Below are positions 12,345-21,299 of a DNA stretch of 51,983 nt, one piece after another. The notes under the pieces were generated by a model that was not told the origin of the DNA, made no database searches, and saw only the letters and a program-made list of their open reading frames with translations. A program made the translations under genes and the position numbers. Position 1 is the stretch's first letter; the number at the start of each line of letters is the position of its first letter. This DNA is from Paludibacterium sp. (GTDB lineage Bacteria; Pseudomonadota; Gammaproteobacteria; Burkholderiales; Chromobacteriaceae), in contig NZ_JAFAND010000110.1 in the NCBI RefSeq assembly GCF_019232825.1, positions 1-51,983 on the forward strand. Reading direction: 5' to 3'.

Positions 12345-14405
12345 ATGAACGCTACTCTGTTGATCGAACTCCTCACCGAGGAACTGCCGCCCAAGGCCTT
12401 GCCCAGGCTCGCGGCCAGCTTCGCCGAAACCATCGACGAAGAGCTGAAGAAAATGCAATTCGTCGCCGCCGACGCGACGCCGACCGTATTCGCGAGCCCG
12501 CGCCGCTTGGCCGTGTCGCTGCCGCAAGTGCTGTCGGTGCAGCCCGAGCAGCATATCGTGCGCAAGGGGCCGGCCGTGGCGGCCGGGATGAAGGGCGGCG
12601 AGCCGACGCCGGCGCTCTTGGGCTTTGCCCGTTCCTGCGGCGTCGAGGTGTCCGCGCTGACGACGATGCACGACGGCAAGCAGGACGTCTACGCATGGAG
12701 CACCGTCAAGGCCGGCCAGTCGCTCGCCGAGGTATTGTCCGCCATCGTTGTCGGCGCGCTGAAGAAGTTGCCGGCGCCCAAGCTGATGCGCTGGGGCGAT
12801 TCCGAGCATCAGTTCGTCCGCCCAGTCCATGGCTTGGTGATGCTGCACGGCGACCAGGTGGTTGCGGGCGAGGTGCTGGGACTCGCGAGCGGTCGCGAGA
12901 CGCTCGGCCATCGCTTCCTGTGCCCGGCGCCGGTGTCGCTGCCGGATGCCGACTCCTACGCCCGCGTCATGTTCGAGCGTGGCCGCGTCGTGGCGAGCTT
13001 CGCCGCGCGCCGCGAACTGATCCACCATCGCCTGGTCGATGCCGCCGCGCGTCAAGGCGCCACCATCGCCGCCGACGAGGCGTTGTTCGACGAGGTGACC
13101 GGGCTTGTGGAATGGCCGGTGGTGCTGGAGGCGGGCTTTGACACCGACTTCCTCAAGGTGCCGCAAGAATGTCTGATTCTGACCATGCAGCAGAATCAAA
13201 AGTATTTCCCGCTGCTCGACGGCGCCGGCAAGCTGAAAAACCGTTTCCTGTTGGTCTCCAACCTGGAGACGAGCGATCCGTCCGCCATCGTCGGCGGTAA
13301 TGAGCGCGTGCTGCGCGCGCGCCTGTCCGATGCCAAGTTCTTCTTCGAGCAGGATCAGAAGGTGCGGCTTGAGTCGCGCCTGTCGCGTCTGGCCGATGTG
13401 GTTTACCACAATAAGATCGGCAGTCAATGGCAGCGCGTGGAGCGGTTGCAAGTGATCGCCGGCGCCATCGCCGGACGCCTGGGCGCGGACGCGGCCCAAG
13501 CCGAGCGCGCTGCCCGGCTCGCCAAGGCTGACCTGGTGTCGGACATGGTGGGTGAATTTCCCGAGCTGCAAGGCATCATGGGTATGTATTACGCCCAGAT
13601 CGATGGCGAACAGCCGGAAGTCGCGGCGGCGATCGAGGGGCATTATCATCCGCGCAATGCCGCCGATACGTTGCCGCAAGGCGCGGTGGCCACGAGCGTG
13701 GCGCTGGCGGACAAGCTGGAGACGCTGATCGGCATTTGGGGCATTGGCCTCGTGCCGTCGGGCGACAAGGACCCGTTCGCGTTGCGCCGCGCCGCGCTGG
13801 GCGTGCTGCGCATGCTGCTGGCCGCGCCGCTGGACTTGCGCGATTTGCTGCGCCTGGCCGCGGATGCCTTCCCGCCGGGGTTGCTGTCGGATGCCGTGGT
13901 GGAAGAGGTGTTCGGCTTCTGCCAGGAGCGGTTGAAAAACTATCTGGCGGGTGATTATCAGGTCGACGAGATCGATGCCGTGTTGGCGTTGTCGCCGGCC
14001 GCCGTGCACGAGGTGCCGGCGGTGCTGGCCGCCGTGGCCGCGTTCAAGCGGTTGCCGGAGGCCGCCACGCTTGCCGCCGCCAACAAGCGCGTCAAGAATT
14101 TGCTGAAGAAAGCCAACGGTGAAGACGGCGCGATCGATAAGGCGCTGTTGCAGCACGATGCCGAAAAGGCGCTGCTCGACGCGCTGGAAGCGCTGGCGCC
14201 GACCGTCGAGGCGCAGTTCGCCGCGCACGACTTCGCCGCCGCGCTCGCCGCGCTGTCGAGTCTCAAGGCGCCGGTGGATGCCTTCTTCGACGGCGTGATG
14301 GTCATGGACGAGGATATGGCGGTGCGCAAAAACCGCCTGGCGCTCTTGGCGCGCTTGGCCGCGTTGTTCAACCGCGTGGCCGATATCTCGCTGTTGGCCG
14401 AATAA
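12345..14405 (+). CDS. glyS: Glycyl-tRNA synthetase beta subunit
   Basis: Beta subunit of the heterotetrameric glycyl-tRNA synthetase, needed for tRNA recognition. The 686 residues fit the family (E. coli 689). Recognisable segments are the start LLIELLTEELPPKALP, the HD-like block LVSDMVGEFPELQGIMGMYYA, and the anticodon-binding C-terminus FFDGVMVMDEDMAVRKNRLALL. It follows the small exported-protein gene by 3 bases. Confidence 0.97.
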   Translation: MNATLLIELLTEELPPKALPRLAASFAETIDEELKKMQFVAADATPTVFASPRRLAVSLPQVLSVQPEQHIVRKGPAVAAGMKGGEPTPALLGFARSCGVEVSALTTMHDGKQDVYAWSTVKAGQSLAEVLSAIVVGALKKLPAPKLMRWGDSEHQFVRPVHGLVMLHGDQVVAGEVLGLASGRETLGHRFLCPAPVSLPDADSYARVMFERGRVVASFAARRELIHHRLVDAAARQGATIAADEALFDEVTGLVEWPVVLEAGFDTDFLKVPQECLILTMQQNQKYFPLLDGAGKLKNRFLLVSNLETSDPSAIVGGNERVLRARLSDAKFFFEQDQKVRLESRLSRLADVVYHNKIGSQWQRVERLQVIAGAIAGRLGADAAQAERAARLAKADLVSDMVGEFPELQGIMGMYYAQIDGEQPEVAAAIEGHYHPRNAADTLPQGAVATSVALADKLETLIGIWGIGLVPSGDKDPFALRRAALGVLRMLLAAPLDLRDLLRLAADAFPPGLLSDAVVEEVFGFCQERLKNYLAGDYQVDEIDAVLALSPAAVHEVPAVLAAVAAFKRLPEAATLAAANKRVKNLLKKANGEDGAIDKALLQHDAEKALLDALEALAPTVEAQFAAHDFAAALAALSSLKAPVDAFFDGVMVMDEDMAVRKNRLALLARLAALFNRVADISLLAE

Positions 14406-14423
14406 CCGTTCTTTGCCTGTGCC

Positions 14424-14449
14424 CGCCGGCGCCTTGCGCGCCGGCGTTT
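14424..14449 (+). terminator. GC-rich hairpin after glyS
   Basis: CGCCGGCGC (14424-14432) and GCGCCGGCG (14438-14446) form a strong stem followed by only TTT. It may be a weak terminator or attenuator between glyS and gmhB, since gmhB has its own ribosome site further on. Confidence 0.45.
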
Positions 14450-14466
14450 CCCGACCGGAGGTCCGC

Positions 14467-15015
14467 ATGAAGCTGGTGATTCTCGATCGTGACGGCGTCA
14501 TCAACCAAGATCGCGATGATTTCGTCAAAAGCCCGGCCGAATGGGTGCCGTTGCCCGATAGTCTGGAGGCGATCGCCAACCTGACTCAAGATGGCTGGCG
14601 CGTTGTCGTGGCCACCAATCAATCCGGCATCGGCCGCGGCCTGTTCGACATGCACGCGCTCAACGGCATGCACGAAAAGATGCATCGCCTGGTCGGGCAG
14701 GCCGGCGGCCGCATCGACGCGGTGGTGTTCTGCCCGCACACGCGCAACGATCAATGCCGTTGCCGCAAGCCGGAACCCGGCATGGTGCTGGAGATTGCCG
14801 AACGTTTTCACGTCCGGCCGGAAACGCTGCCGATGATCGGCGACAGCCTGCGCGATCTGCAAGCCATCGACGCCGTCGGCGGCCTGCCGATTCTGGTGAA
14901 GACCGGCAAGGGCCAAAAAACGCTCGCCGGCGGCGATCTGCCGGAACGCACCCGGGTATTCGACAATCTTTACGATGCCGCCGAATATCTGATTCAGTCC
15001 CCCGACTACAATTAA
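14467..15015 (+). CDS. gmhB: D-glycero-beta-D-manno-heptose-1,7-bisphosphate 7-phosphatase
   Basis: HAD-family phosphatase that removes the 7-phosphate during ADP-heptose synthesis for lipopolysaccharide inner core. 182 residues from ATG 14467 (after GGAGGTCCGC), the usual size. The nucleophile motif is LDRDGVINQD, motif II is ATNQSGIGRG, and the zinc loop CPHTRNDQCRCRKPEPGM separates GmhB from other HAD phosphatases. plsC follows 15 bases on, a common pairing in betaproteobacteria. Confidence 0.93.
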   Translation: MKLVILDRDGVINQDRDDFVKSPAEWVPLPDSLEAIANLTQDGWRVVVATNQSGIGRGLFDMHALNGMHEKMHRLVGQAGGRIDAVVFCPHTRNDQCRCRKPEPGMVLEIAERFHVRPETLPMIGDSLRDLQAIDAVGGLPILVKTGKGQKTLAGGDLPERTRVFDNLYDAAEYLIQSPDYN

Positions 15016-15030
15016 GCGCACCGAGGCCCG

Positions 15031-15795
15031 ATGTTGCTCTGGATCCGAAATTTGCTCTACTGGGTGGTGCTGTGCATCTCCACCACCATCTTCTTCCTTT
15101 GTCTGTTGCTGTTGGCGCCGCTGCCACGGCGTCGGCGTCATTTCCTCGGCGTGGCCTGGACCAAGGTGCTGATGTGGATGTTGGAACATGTGATCGGTTT
15201 GAAATACCGGGTGCTCGGCAGCGAGCATATTCCAAAGACGCCGTCGATCATTTGCTCCAAGCACCAATCCGGCTGGGAAACGCTGTCGCTGCAAACCATC
15301 TTTCCCTACCAGATCTACGTCGCCAAGCGTGAGCTGCTGTGGATTCCGATTTTCGGTTGGGGCCTGGCGTTGATGAACGCCATCATGATCAATCGTTCCA
15401 ACCGCTCCCGCGCCAATCTACAGATCATCGAGCAGGGCCGCGAGCGCTTGAAGCACGGTTTCTGGATCACAGTGTTTCCCGAGGGCACGCGCGTGAAGCC
15501 TGGCGTGCGCGGCAAATACAAACTGGGCGCGGCGCGCATGGCGATCGACCTGCAGATTCCGCTGGTGCCGGTCGCGCATAACGCCGGCGAGTTTTGGCCG
15601 CGCAACTCCTTTCTCAAATACCCGGGACTGATTACCGTGGTGATCGGTCCCGCTATCTGGCCGGAGGCCGGCAAGAGCGCTGACGACCTGATGACGGAGG
15701 CCGCCGACTGGATCGAGGCCCGCCAGCAGGAAATTGGCGGCGTCGGCCCGTGCGCCGGTCTGGCGCGTCCCGGTGCTACGGCTGACGCTGCCTGA
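15031..15795 (+). CDS. plsC: 1-acyl-sn-glycerol-3-phosphate acyltransferase
   Basis: Transfers an acyl chain to lysophosphatidic acid to form phosphatidic acid at the inner membrane. 254 residues. An N-terminal membrane segment (about 7-30, LYWVVLCISTTIFFLCLLLLA) precedes the acyltransferase domain with KHQSGWET (motif I; the acidic residue is Glu, as in many betaproteobacterial homologues), NRSNRSRA, and FPEGTR (motif III). The last 60 bases overlap the next gene if that gene uses its upstream TTG. Confidence 0.92.
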   Translation: MLLWIRNLLYWVVLCISTTIFFLCLLLLAPLPRRRRHFLGVAWTKVLMWMLEHVIGLKYRVLGSEHIPKTPSIICSKHQSGWETLSLQTIFPYQIYVAKRELLWIPIFGWGLALMNAIMINRSNRSRANLQIIEQGRERLKHGFWITVFPEGTRVKPGVRGKYKLGAARMAIDLQIPLVPVAHNAGEFWPRNSFLKYPGLITVVIGPAIWPEAGKSADDLMTEAADWIEARQQEIGGVGPCAGLARPGATADAA

Positions 15796-16459
15796 CGGGA
15801 CTTGCCCGGAGATCGTGGTCGTGCGCCGCGCGCGCAAGTCCATCGGTATTCGCGTGCGGGACAGCCACGTCGAGCTGGTGGCGCCAGCCCGCGTGCCGCT
15901 GACCACGCTGCAGCGCGTGCTCGACGAAAAAGCGGATTGGATCTGGCGTCACTGGCAACGCTGCGCGGCACAAGCCGAGGCGCGCGCGCATGCGCCTAGC
16001 AGCGTGTGGTTGCAGGGCCGGGAAGTGCCGTTGTGTCACGATCCCGCCGCGCTGTTAACCCCGGTGCTGACGGGCGGCGGACTGGTGCTCGGCGGCGCGG
16101 CGCATGATTTGCGCGCGCGCGTGGCGCATTTCCTCTTTGGCCTGGCCGCCGAGCAATTTCCCCGCCATTGGCGCCGTCTCGCGCCGTTGGCGGCACGCGA
16201 GCCCGGCCAATTGCTGCTCTCCTCGGCACGCACGCGCTGGGGCAGCTGTCATCGCGATGGCCGCATCCGCCTGAACTGGCGGCTGATCCAGGCGCCGCCG
16301 GCTATTCTGGACTATGTGATCGCCCATGAGCTGGCGCACCTGCTGCATATGAACCATTCCGTGGCGTTTTGGCAAGAAACCGCGCGGCTGTATCCGGATT
16401 GGCGCATCGCGCGCGCCTGGTTGCGGCGCGAGGGCGAGCGGTTGTTCGACTTCGGCTGA
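15734..16459 (+). CDS. YgjP/SprT-like zinc metallopeptidase (DUF45 family)
   Basis: Up to 241 residues. The C-terminal half carries the family signature SARTRWGSCHRDGRIRLNW followed by the zincin motif HELAHLLHMNHS (HExxH plus downstream His), so it is probably an active metallopeptidase. The substrate is unknown. The start is uncertain: the TTG at 15734 overlaps plsC by 62 bases, while GTG at 15773 would give a shorter start nearer the family beginning at LRLTLPDG. Co-transcription with plsC is likely either way. Confidence 0.85.
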   Translation: MAASARAPVWRVPVLRLTLPDGTCPEIVVVRRARKSIGIRVRDSHVELVAPARVPLTTLQRVLDEKADWIWRHWQRCAAQAEARAHAPSSVWLQGREVPLCHDPAALLTPVLTGGGLVLGGAAHDLRARVAHFLFGLAAEQFPRHWRRLAPLAAREPGQLLLSSARTRWGSCHRDGRIRLNWRLIQAPPAILDYVIAHELAHLLHMNHSVAFWQETARLYPDWRIARAWLRREGERLFDFG

Positions 16460-16517
16460 TTTCTCTGCCATCGGCGGCGAAATCGGGTGAAATCTGTATT
16501 TACAGGAGATTCTTCAG

Positions 16518-16907
16518 ATGAGAATGTTGCATACCATGCTGCGCGTGGGGAACCTTGAGCGTTCTTTGGCTTTCTATCAACAGGTGCTCGGAATGCGGCT
16601 GTTGCGTCGTCAGGATTTTCCGGAAGGCCGCTTCACGCTGGCTTTTGTCGGCTACGGCGACGAGTCCGAGCACACGGTATTGGAACTGACCCATAACTGG
16701 GACACGGCAGAGTACCAACTGGGCACCGGATTCGGCCACATCGCGCTCGAAGTCGACGACGCCGCCGCCGCCTGTGACGCGGTACGCGCCAAGGGCGGCA
16801 AAGTGACGCGCGAGGCAGGCCCGATGAAACACGGCACGACGGTCATCGCTTTTGTCGAAGACCCGGACGGCTACAAGATCGAATTTATCCAGAAGCGCAG
16901 CCGCTAG
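16518..16907 (+). CDS. gloA: Lactoylglutathione lyase (glyoxalase I)
   Basis: Converts the methylglyoxal-glutathione hemithioacetal to S-lactoylglutathione. At 129 residues it is the compact bacterial nickel-type enzyme. The metal ligands are visible as H5 in MLHTMLRV, the Glu of TVLELTHNW, the His of GFGHIALEV and the Glu of [10 protein letters not shown] clear AGGAGA ribosome site lies at 16503-16508. Confidence 0.96.
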   Translation: MRMLHTMLRVGNLERSLAFYQQVLGMRLLRRQDFPEGRFTLAFVGYGDESEHTVLELTHNWDTAEYQLGTGFGHIALEVDDAAAACDAVRAKGGKVTREAGPMKHGTTVIAFVEDPDGYKIEFIQKRSR

Positions 16908-16978
16908 GGCGGCGACCGGGGCGGCGCTCCGGTATTCCCTGCCGCTGTGCTTCATTCAGAAAAGTGTAGGGAATAACG

Positions 16979-18373
16979 ATGCAACAAAAGGGGTTGGCGG
17001 GTCTGCTGTTCCTTGTGCCGGTGGCCGCGCAGGCCGCCGACATCGACGGCGCGCGCCTGAGTTTGTTCTGGGCGCTGCCTTTCGCCGCCATTCTGCTATC
17101 GATCGCCTTGTTCCCGATGTTTGCCGAGGCCTTCTGGCACCGCCACTTCGGCAAGATCGTCGCCGCGATCACGCTCGGGTTTCTGCTGCCGTTCGCCTCC
17201 TGGTTCGGCCTGCCGGCCACTGCCGGCTTGTTGGCGCACGCGTTGCTGGTTGAATACCTGCCGTTTTTGATTCTGCTGCTGACGCTGTATACGCTGTCCG
17301 GCGGCATTCTGTTGTCAGGGCGCCTGCACGCCACGCCCTGGCTCAATACCCGTATTCTGGCCTTGGGGGCGCTGCTCGCGCCGGTTATGGGCACCACCGG
17401 CGCCGCCATGTTGTTGATCCGGCCGTTGCTGCGCGCCAACAAGGGCCGGCATCACAAAGTGCATGTGGTGGTGTTTTTCATTTTTCTCGTGGGCAATATC
17501 GGCGGCGGTCTGACGCCGTTGGGCGATCCGCCGCTGTTCCTCGGTTTCCTGAATGGGGTGAGCTTCAACTGGACCTTCATCCACATGCTGGCGCCGGTGC
17601 TGCTGTCGGAGGCGTTGCTGCTGGCGACGTTCTTTCTGCTTGATCGCCATTATTTCCGCAAGGAACGTCACTTGCCGGCGGCACAGGCCGCGGACGAACC
17701 CCTGCGTCTGTCCGGCCACGTGAATCTGGTGCTGCTGATGGTGGCTATCGGCGCCGTGCTGCTGTCCGGGGTGTGGAAACCGCGTCTGGCGCTATCGCTG
17801 CTGGGCGTATCGCTGCCGCTGCAGGACCTGGCGCGCGACGTGACGCTGCTTGTGCTGACCGGCCTGTCGCTTTGGCTGACGCCGCGCTGGGTGCGCGGCA
17901 GCAACGAGTTTAATTGGCATCCGATTGCCGAGGTGGCCAAACTGTTCGTCGGCATCTTCATCACCATCGCGCCGGTGATCGCCATGCTGCGCGCCGGGGC
18001 GTCGGGGCCGCTTGACGGCCTGTCGCGCGTCGTCACCCACGCCAGCGGACAGCCGGTCGACCCAGCCTACTTCTGGATAACCGGATTGTTGTCGAGCTTC
18101 CTCGACAATGCGCCCACTTACCTGGTGTTCTTCAATATGGCGGCGGGCGATGCGCACCGGCTGATGGGGGAGCTATCCTCGACCTTGCGGGCGATTTCCA
18201 TGGGGGCGGTGTTCATGGGGGCGATGACCTACATCGGCAATGCACCCAACTTCATGATCAAGAGCATCGCCAGCCATCACCGCGTGCGCATGCCGGGTTT
18301 TTTCGGTTATCTCGCCTGGTCGGGCCTGTTTCTGTTGCCGCTGTTTGTGCTGTTGACGTTGGTGTTTTTCTAA
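16979..18373 (+). CDS. NhaD/CitM-type ion transporter, putative Na+/H+ antiporter
   Basis: 464 residues with about 11-12 hydrophobic segments, an inner-membrane transporter of the ion transporter superfamily. A conserved loop GNIGGGLTPLGDPPLFLGFL and the late motif FLDNAPTYLVFFN followed by MGAMTYIGNAPNFMIKSIA are typical of NhaD, ArsB and CitM relatives, where the paired loops line the transport path. The first about 20 residues resemble a signal peptide. Substrate is not certain; sodium/proton exchange is the usual annotation. mpl follows after 80 bases. Confidence 0.8.
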   Translation: MQQKGLAGLLFLVPVAAQAADIDGARLSLFWALPFAAILLSIALFPMFAEAFWHRHFGKIVAAITLGFLLPFASWFGLPATAGLLAHALLVEYLPFLILLLTLYTLSGGILLSGRLHATPWLNTRILALGALLAPVMGTTGAAMLLIRPLLRANKGRHHKVHVVVFFIFLVGNIGGGLTPLGDPPLFLGFLNGVSFNWTFIHMLAPVLLSEALLLATFFLLDRHYFRKERHLPAAQAADEPLRLSGHVNLVLLMVAIGAVLLSGVWKPRLALSLLGVSLPLQDLARDVTLLVLTGLSLWLTPRWVRGSNEFNWHPIAEVAKLFVGIFITIAPVIAMLRAGASGPLDGLSRVVTHASGQPVDPAYFWITGLLSSFLDNAPTYLVFFNMAAGDAHRLMGELSSTLRAISMGAVFMGAMTYIGNAPNFMIKSIASHHRVRMPGFFGYLAWSGLFLLPLFVLLTLVFF

Positions 18374-18453
18374 GCCGGCTCGGGGTGGCGGTTGAGAGGG
18401 GGGGCAATCCCGCGTAAGCTACCGGCTTTATTCTCTACGCTGGCTTTATTTCT

Positions 18454-19827
18454 ATGCATATCCACATCCTCGGCATCTGTGGCACGTTCATGGGGGGCGT
18501 GGCCGCGCTGGCGCGCGAGTCCGGCCATCGCGTCACCGGTTGCGACGCCAACGTTTATCCGCCGATGAGCACCCAGCTTGAGGCGATGGGTATCGAGCTG
18601 ATTCAAGGCTTTGGCGCCGAACAGGCGGATATCGGCGCCGACATGTTCGTGGTGGGCAACGTGGTCACGCGCGGCAAGCCGTTGATGGAGGAAATCCTGA
18701 ACCGCGGGCTGCCGTATTGTTCCGGGCCGCAGTGGCTGGCGGAGAATGTGTTGCGCGATCATTGGGTATTGGCGGTCGCCGGCACTCACGGCAAAACCAC
18801 CACCAGCTCGATGCTGGCCTGGATTCTCGACCATGCCGGCCTGGCGCCGGGCTTCCTGATCGGCGGCATTCCGCAGAACTTCGGCGTTTCCGCGCGCATG
18901 CCCGGCCACCCCGCGCAGGATGGGGCGAGCGTGAGCCCGTTCTTTGTCATCGAGGCCGACGAATACGATACGGCGTTTTTCGACAAGCGCTCCAAGTTTG
19001 TCCACTACCGGCCGCGTACGGCGATTCTCAATAATCTGGAATACGACCACGCGGATATCTTTCCCGATCTTGCCGCCATCGAAACGCAATTCCATCACTT
19101 GGTGCGCACCATTCCCGCCAACGGCCGCATCGTCGCCAACGGCAGGGAGGAGAGCCTTGCGCGTGTGCTGGCGCGCGGCGCTTGGACGCCGGTGGAGACC
19201 TTCGGCGGCGACGGTGGTTGGCAAGCCGGCCCGGTCGACGACCACGGCCACTTCGACGTGCTGTTCGATGGCGTTCTCCAGGGGCGTGTCGCTTGGGATC
19301 TGTTGGGTGAGCACAACCGCATGAACGCCCTGGCGGCCATCGCGGCTGCGCGCCATGTCGGCGTGGCGCCCGCGGCGGCAATCGAGGCGCTGGGGCAATT
19401 TCGCAACGTGAAGCGACGTATGGAAGTGCGCGGCGAGAAGGGTGGCGTGACGGTCTACGACGACTTCGCCCATCACCCGACGGCCATCGCCACCACGGTG
19501 GCCGGGCTCCGGCGCAAGGTCGGCGCGGCGCGCATTCTGGCGGTGCTGGAGCCGCGCTCCAACACGATGAAACTCGGCACGATGAAAGAGGCGCTGCCAG
19601 GCGCGCTCGTCGATGCCGATCTGGTGTTCTGTTCGGCGGCGGGGTTAGGGTGGCATCCGGCCGAAGCGCTGGCGCCGCTGGGCGCGCGCGCGCATACCTT
19701 CGACGATTTCGACGCGATGCTCGCCGCGATCGTCGCCGCGGCAAAACCCGGCGACCATGTTTTGGTGATGAGCAATGGCGGCTTCAACGGCATCCACCAG
19801 AAGCTGCTCGATCGCTTACCGGGGTAA
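18454..19827 (+). CDS. mpl: UDP-N-acetylmuramate:L-Ala-gamma-D-Glu-meso-DAP ligase
   Basis: Joins recovered murein tripeptide to UDP-MurNAc in peptidoglycan recycling. 457 residues, family length. The Mur ligase nucleotide loop is AGTHGKTTTSSMLAW, and the central motif is LLGEHNRMNALAAIAAA. Two features separate it from MurC: the N-terminal IHILGICGTFMGGVAALA and the EADEYDTAFFDKRSKF block. A hairpin follows the stop. Confidence 0.96.
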   Translation: MHIHILGICGTFMGGVAALARESGHRVTGCDANVYPPMSTQLEAMGIELIQGFGAEQADIGADMFVVGNVVTRGKPLMEEILNRGLPYCSGPQWLAENVLRDHWVLAVAGTHGKTTTSSMLAWILDHAGLAPGFLIGGIPQNFGVSARMPGHPAQDGASVSPFFVIEADEYDTAFFDKRSKFVHYRPRTAILNNLEYDHADIFPDLAAIETQFHHLVRTIPANGRIVANGREESLARVLARGAWTPVETFGGDGGWQAGPVDDHGHFDVLFDGVLQGRVAWDLLGEHNRMNALAAIAAARHVGVAPAAAIEALGQFRNVKRRMEVRGEKGGVTVYDDFAHHPTAIATTVAGLRRKVGAARILAVLEPRSNTMKLGTMKEALPGALVDADLVFCSAAGLGWHPAEALAPLGARAHTFDDFDAMLAAIVAAAKPGDHVLVMSNGGFNGIHQKLLDRLPG

Positions 19828-19841
19828 ATCCCCTGCGCGCA

Positions 19842-19869
19842 GCCGTGCGTTCACGCCGCAACGCACGGC
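19842..19869. terminator. Hairpin between convergent mpl and the HAAAP transporter
   Basis: GCCGTGCGTT (19842-19851) pairs perfectly with AACGCACGGC (19860-19869) around an 8-base loop. It lies between two convergent stops, so a bidirectional terminator role is likely although no T-tract follows. The stem is nearly the same as one hairpin inside the 144-bp MITE copies (34887 and 42914). Confidence 0.6.
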
Positions 19870-19875
19870 ATCTGC

Positions 19876-21132
19876 TTACATCTGATGGCTACCCAGCCAA
19901 TAACTCGCCATGATCAACACGCCCGCCAGCAGCACCAGCACGCTGGCGCGCTCGCGATAGATCGCCAGGCGAGGCACGCGCCGGAAGACATACACCGGCA
20001 TGACATAGCACACCAGCGCGATGATCGGCGCGGCCACCATGCCGATCAATGTCAGGATCGAGGGATTGGCCAGGGCAAGGCCCCACAGCGGCAGGGCGAT
20101 GAGCAGGGTGGTGATCCATTCCAGCGAGTGCAGGCGTTCCGGCTGGTGCTGGTGGCGCTGCCATTGACCCAATAGACCGATCAAGCCGTTGCGGGCGCCG
20201 AGGAAGGCCGCGAAATAGGAGTGCAAAATGGTGGCGAAGGCCAGGATCGGCAACGCATAGTTGAGCAAATGCGGTTTGACGTGCAGCGACATCAGGGTCA
20301 ATACGTCGATATTGTGCGTCAGCGCGAAGTTGAGATCATGCGGTTGTGTCGCCAGCACGCAGGAAAAAGCGAAAAACAGCACGAAAACCAGCAGCATCAG
20401 GCTGCTCCAATACACGGCGCGATCGCTGCGGCGCATCGCCACGCGCGCATCGGGGTAATGGCGGCGATAGGAGGCGGCCAGCATGGCGCAGATGGCGGAG
20501 AAGTCCATGCTGAAGAAGAGAATCGGCACCACCAGGAGCAGGTTCTTGGCCAGAGACCAGCTGTCGGGCAGTTGCCAAAACGGCGCAGCATGCCAGCTGG
20601 GAATCAAATAGACCGACAGAAACAGCAGCGCGGCGATGAGGGGGAAGGCCACGCCGGATGTGATGCGTAAGATGGCGTTTTCGCCGGCGGTCAGCATCAC
20701 CGCCGACAGACCGAGCGCGATCAATAGGCACAGGATGGGCCGCGGCATCGCTTCCAGCCCGAGCTGAAACTCGATGAATGTCGCGGCGATATTGATCATG
20801 CCGGTCGCGAAGGCCACCACCAGCGCCAAGTAAAAAATCAGGTACAACAGGCTTACCGCCAATCCGGCGGCGTTGCCCAAATCCTCTTCCACCACCTGGG
20901 GCAATTCGCACGGCGACTTGTGCGTGACCACCAAGTGCGTCAGTGTGCGATGCGACAGCCAGACGACGGGAAAACTGACGCAGCTCAGGATCAGGACCGG
21001 CCAGATACCGCCGAGCCCCGCCTGAATCGGCAGGTAGAGAATGCCGGCGCCCACGGCAGTGCCGAACAAAGTAAGGATCCATTCCACATCGTGCTGGGTG
21101 GTGCCCGCTTCCATCCCTGCCGGTTTGTTCAT
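19876..21132 (-). CDS. HAAAP-family serine/threonine transporter (SdaC/TdcC-like)
   Basis: 418 residues with about 11 membrane segments, an inner-membrane amino-acid/proton symporter. The N-terminal FGTAVGAGILYLPIQAGLGG is the glycine-rich first helix of the hydroxy and aromatic amino acid permease family, and VVLSHRT-like and FFSMDFSAICAML segments fit the SdaC/TdcC branch. It lies 168 bases downstream of pflB on the same strand, echoing the E. coli tdcC/tdcE pairing of transporter and ketoacid formate-lyase. Serine or threonine uptake is inferred, not proven. Confidence 0.82.
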   Translation of the reverse strand: MNKPAGMEAGTTQHDVEWILTLFGTAVGAGILYLPIQAGLGGIWPVLILSCVSFPVVWLSHRTLTHLVVTHKSPCELPQVVEEDLGNAAGLAVSLLYLIFYLALVVAFATGMINIAATFIEFQLGLEAMPRPILCLLIALGLSAVMLTAGENAILRITSGVAFPLIAALLFLSVYLIPSWHAAPFWQLPDSWSLAKNLLLVVPILFFSMDFSAICAMLAASYRRHYPDARVAMRRSDRAVYWSSLMLLVFVLFFAFSCVLATQPHDLNFALTHNIDVLTLMSLHVKPHLLNYALPILAFATILHSYFAAFLGARNGLIGLLGQWQRHQHQPERLHSLEWITTLLIALPLWGLALANPSILTLIGMVAAPIIALVCYVMPVYVFRRVPRLAIYRERASVLVLLAGVLIMASYWLGSHQM

Positions 21133-21269
21133 TTTTGCTTTCCGGATCGCCTGTGAATTTGTCGAGGGTACGGGCCATTGGGATTTGCAGACGACCCTAG
21201 GCCGCAGATGCCGAAACCGGCGTCAGTATAGCCCGGAACGGGTCCCTGTCGTAGTCAAGCGTCGTTTTT

Positions 21270-21296
21270 CGTGGCGCCGGGGGGGCCGGCGCCACG
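21270..21296 (-). terminator. Strong hairpin just after pflB
   Basis: CGTGGCGCCGG (21270-21280) pairs perfectly with CCGGCGCCACG (21286-21296) around a G5 loop. It starts 3 bases after the pflB stop in the minus direction. No U-tract follows on that strand, so it may terminate weakly or protect the pflB mRNA 3' end. Confidence 0.5.
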
Positions 21297-21299
21297 ATG

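Noticed and set aside
11853-14579. 908-codon minus-strand frame opposite glyS
   Set aside because: A shadow of glyS and its neighbours; composition rich in Arg, His and Gln, no ribosome site and no motif.
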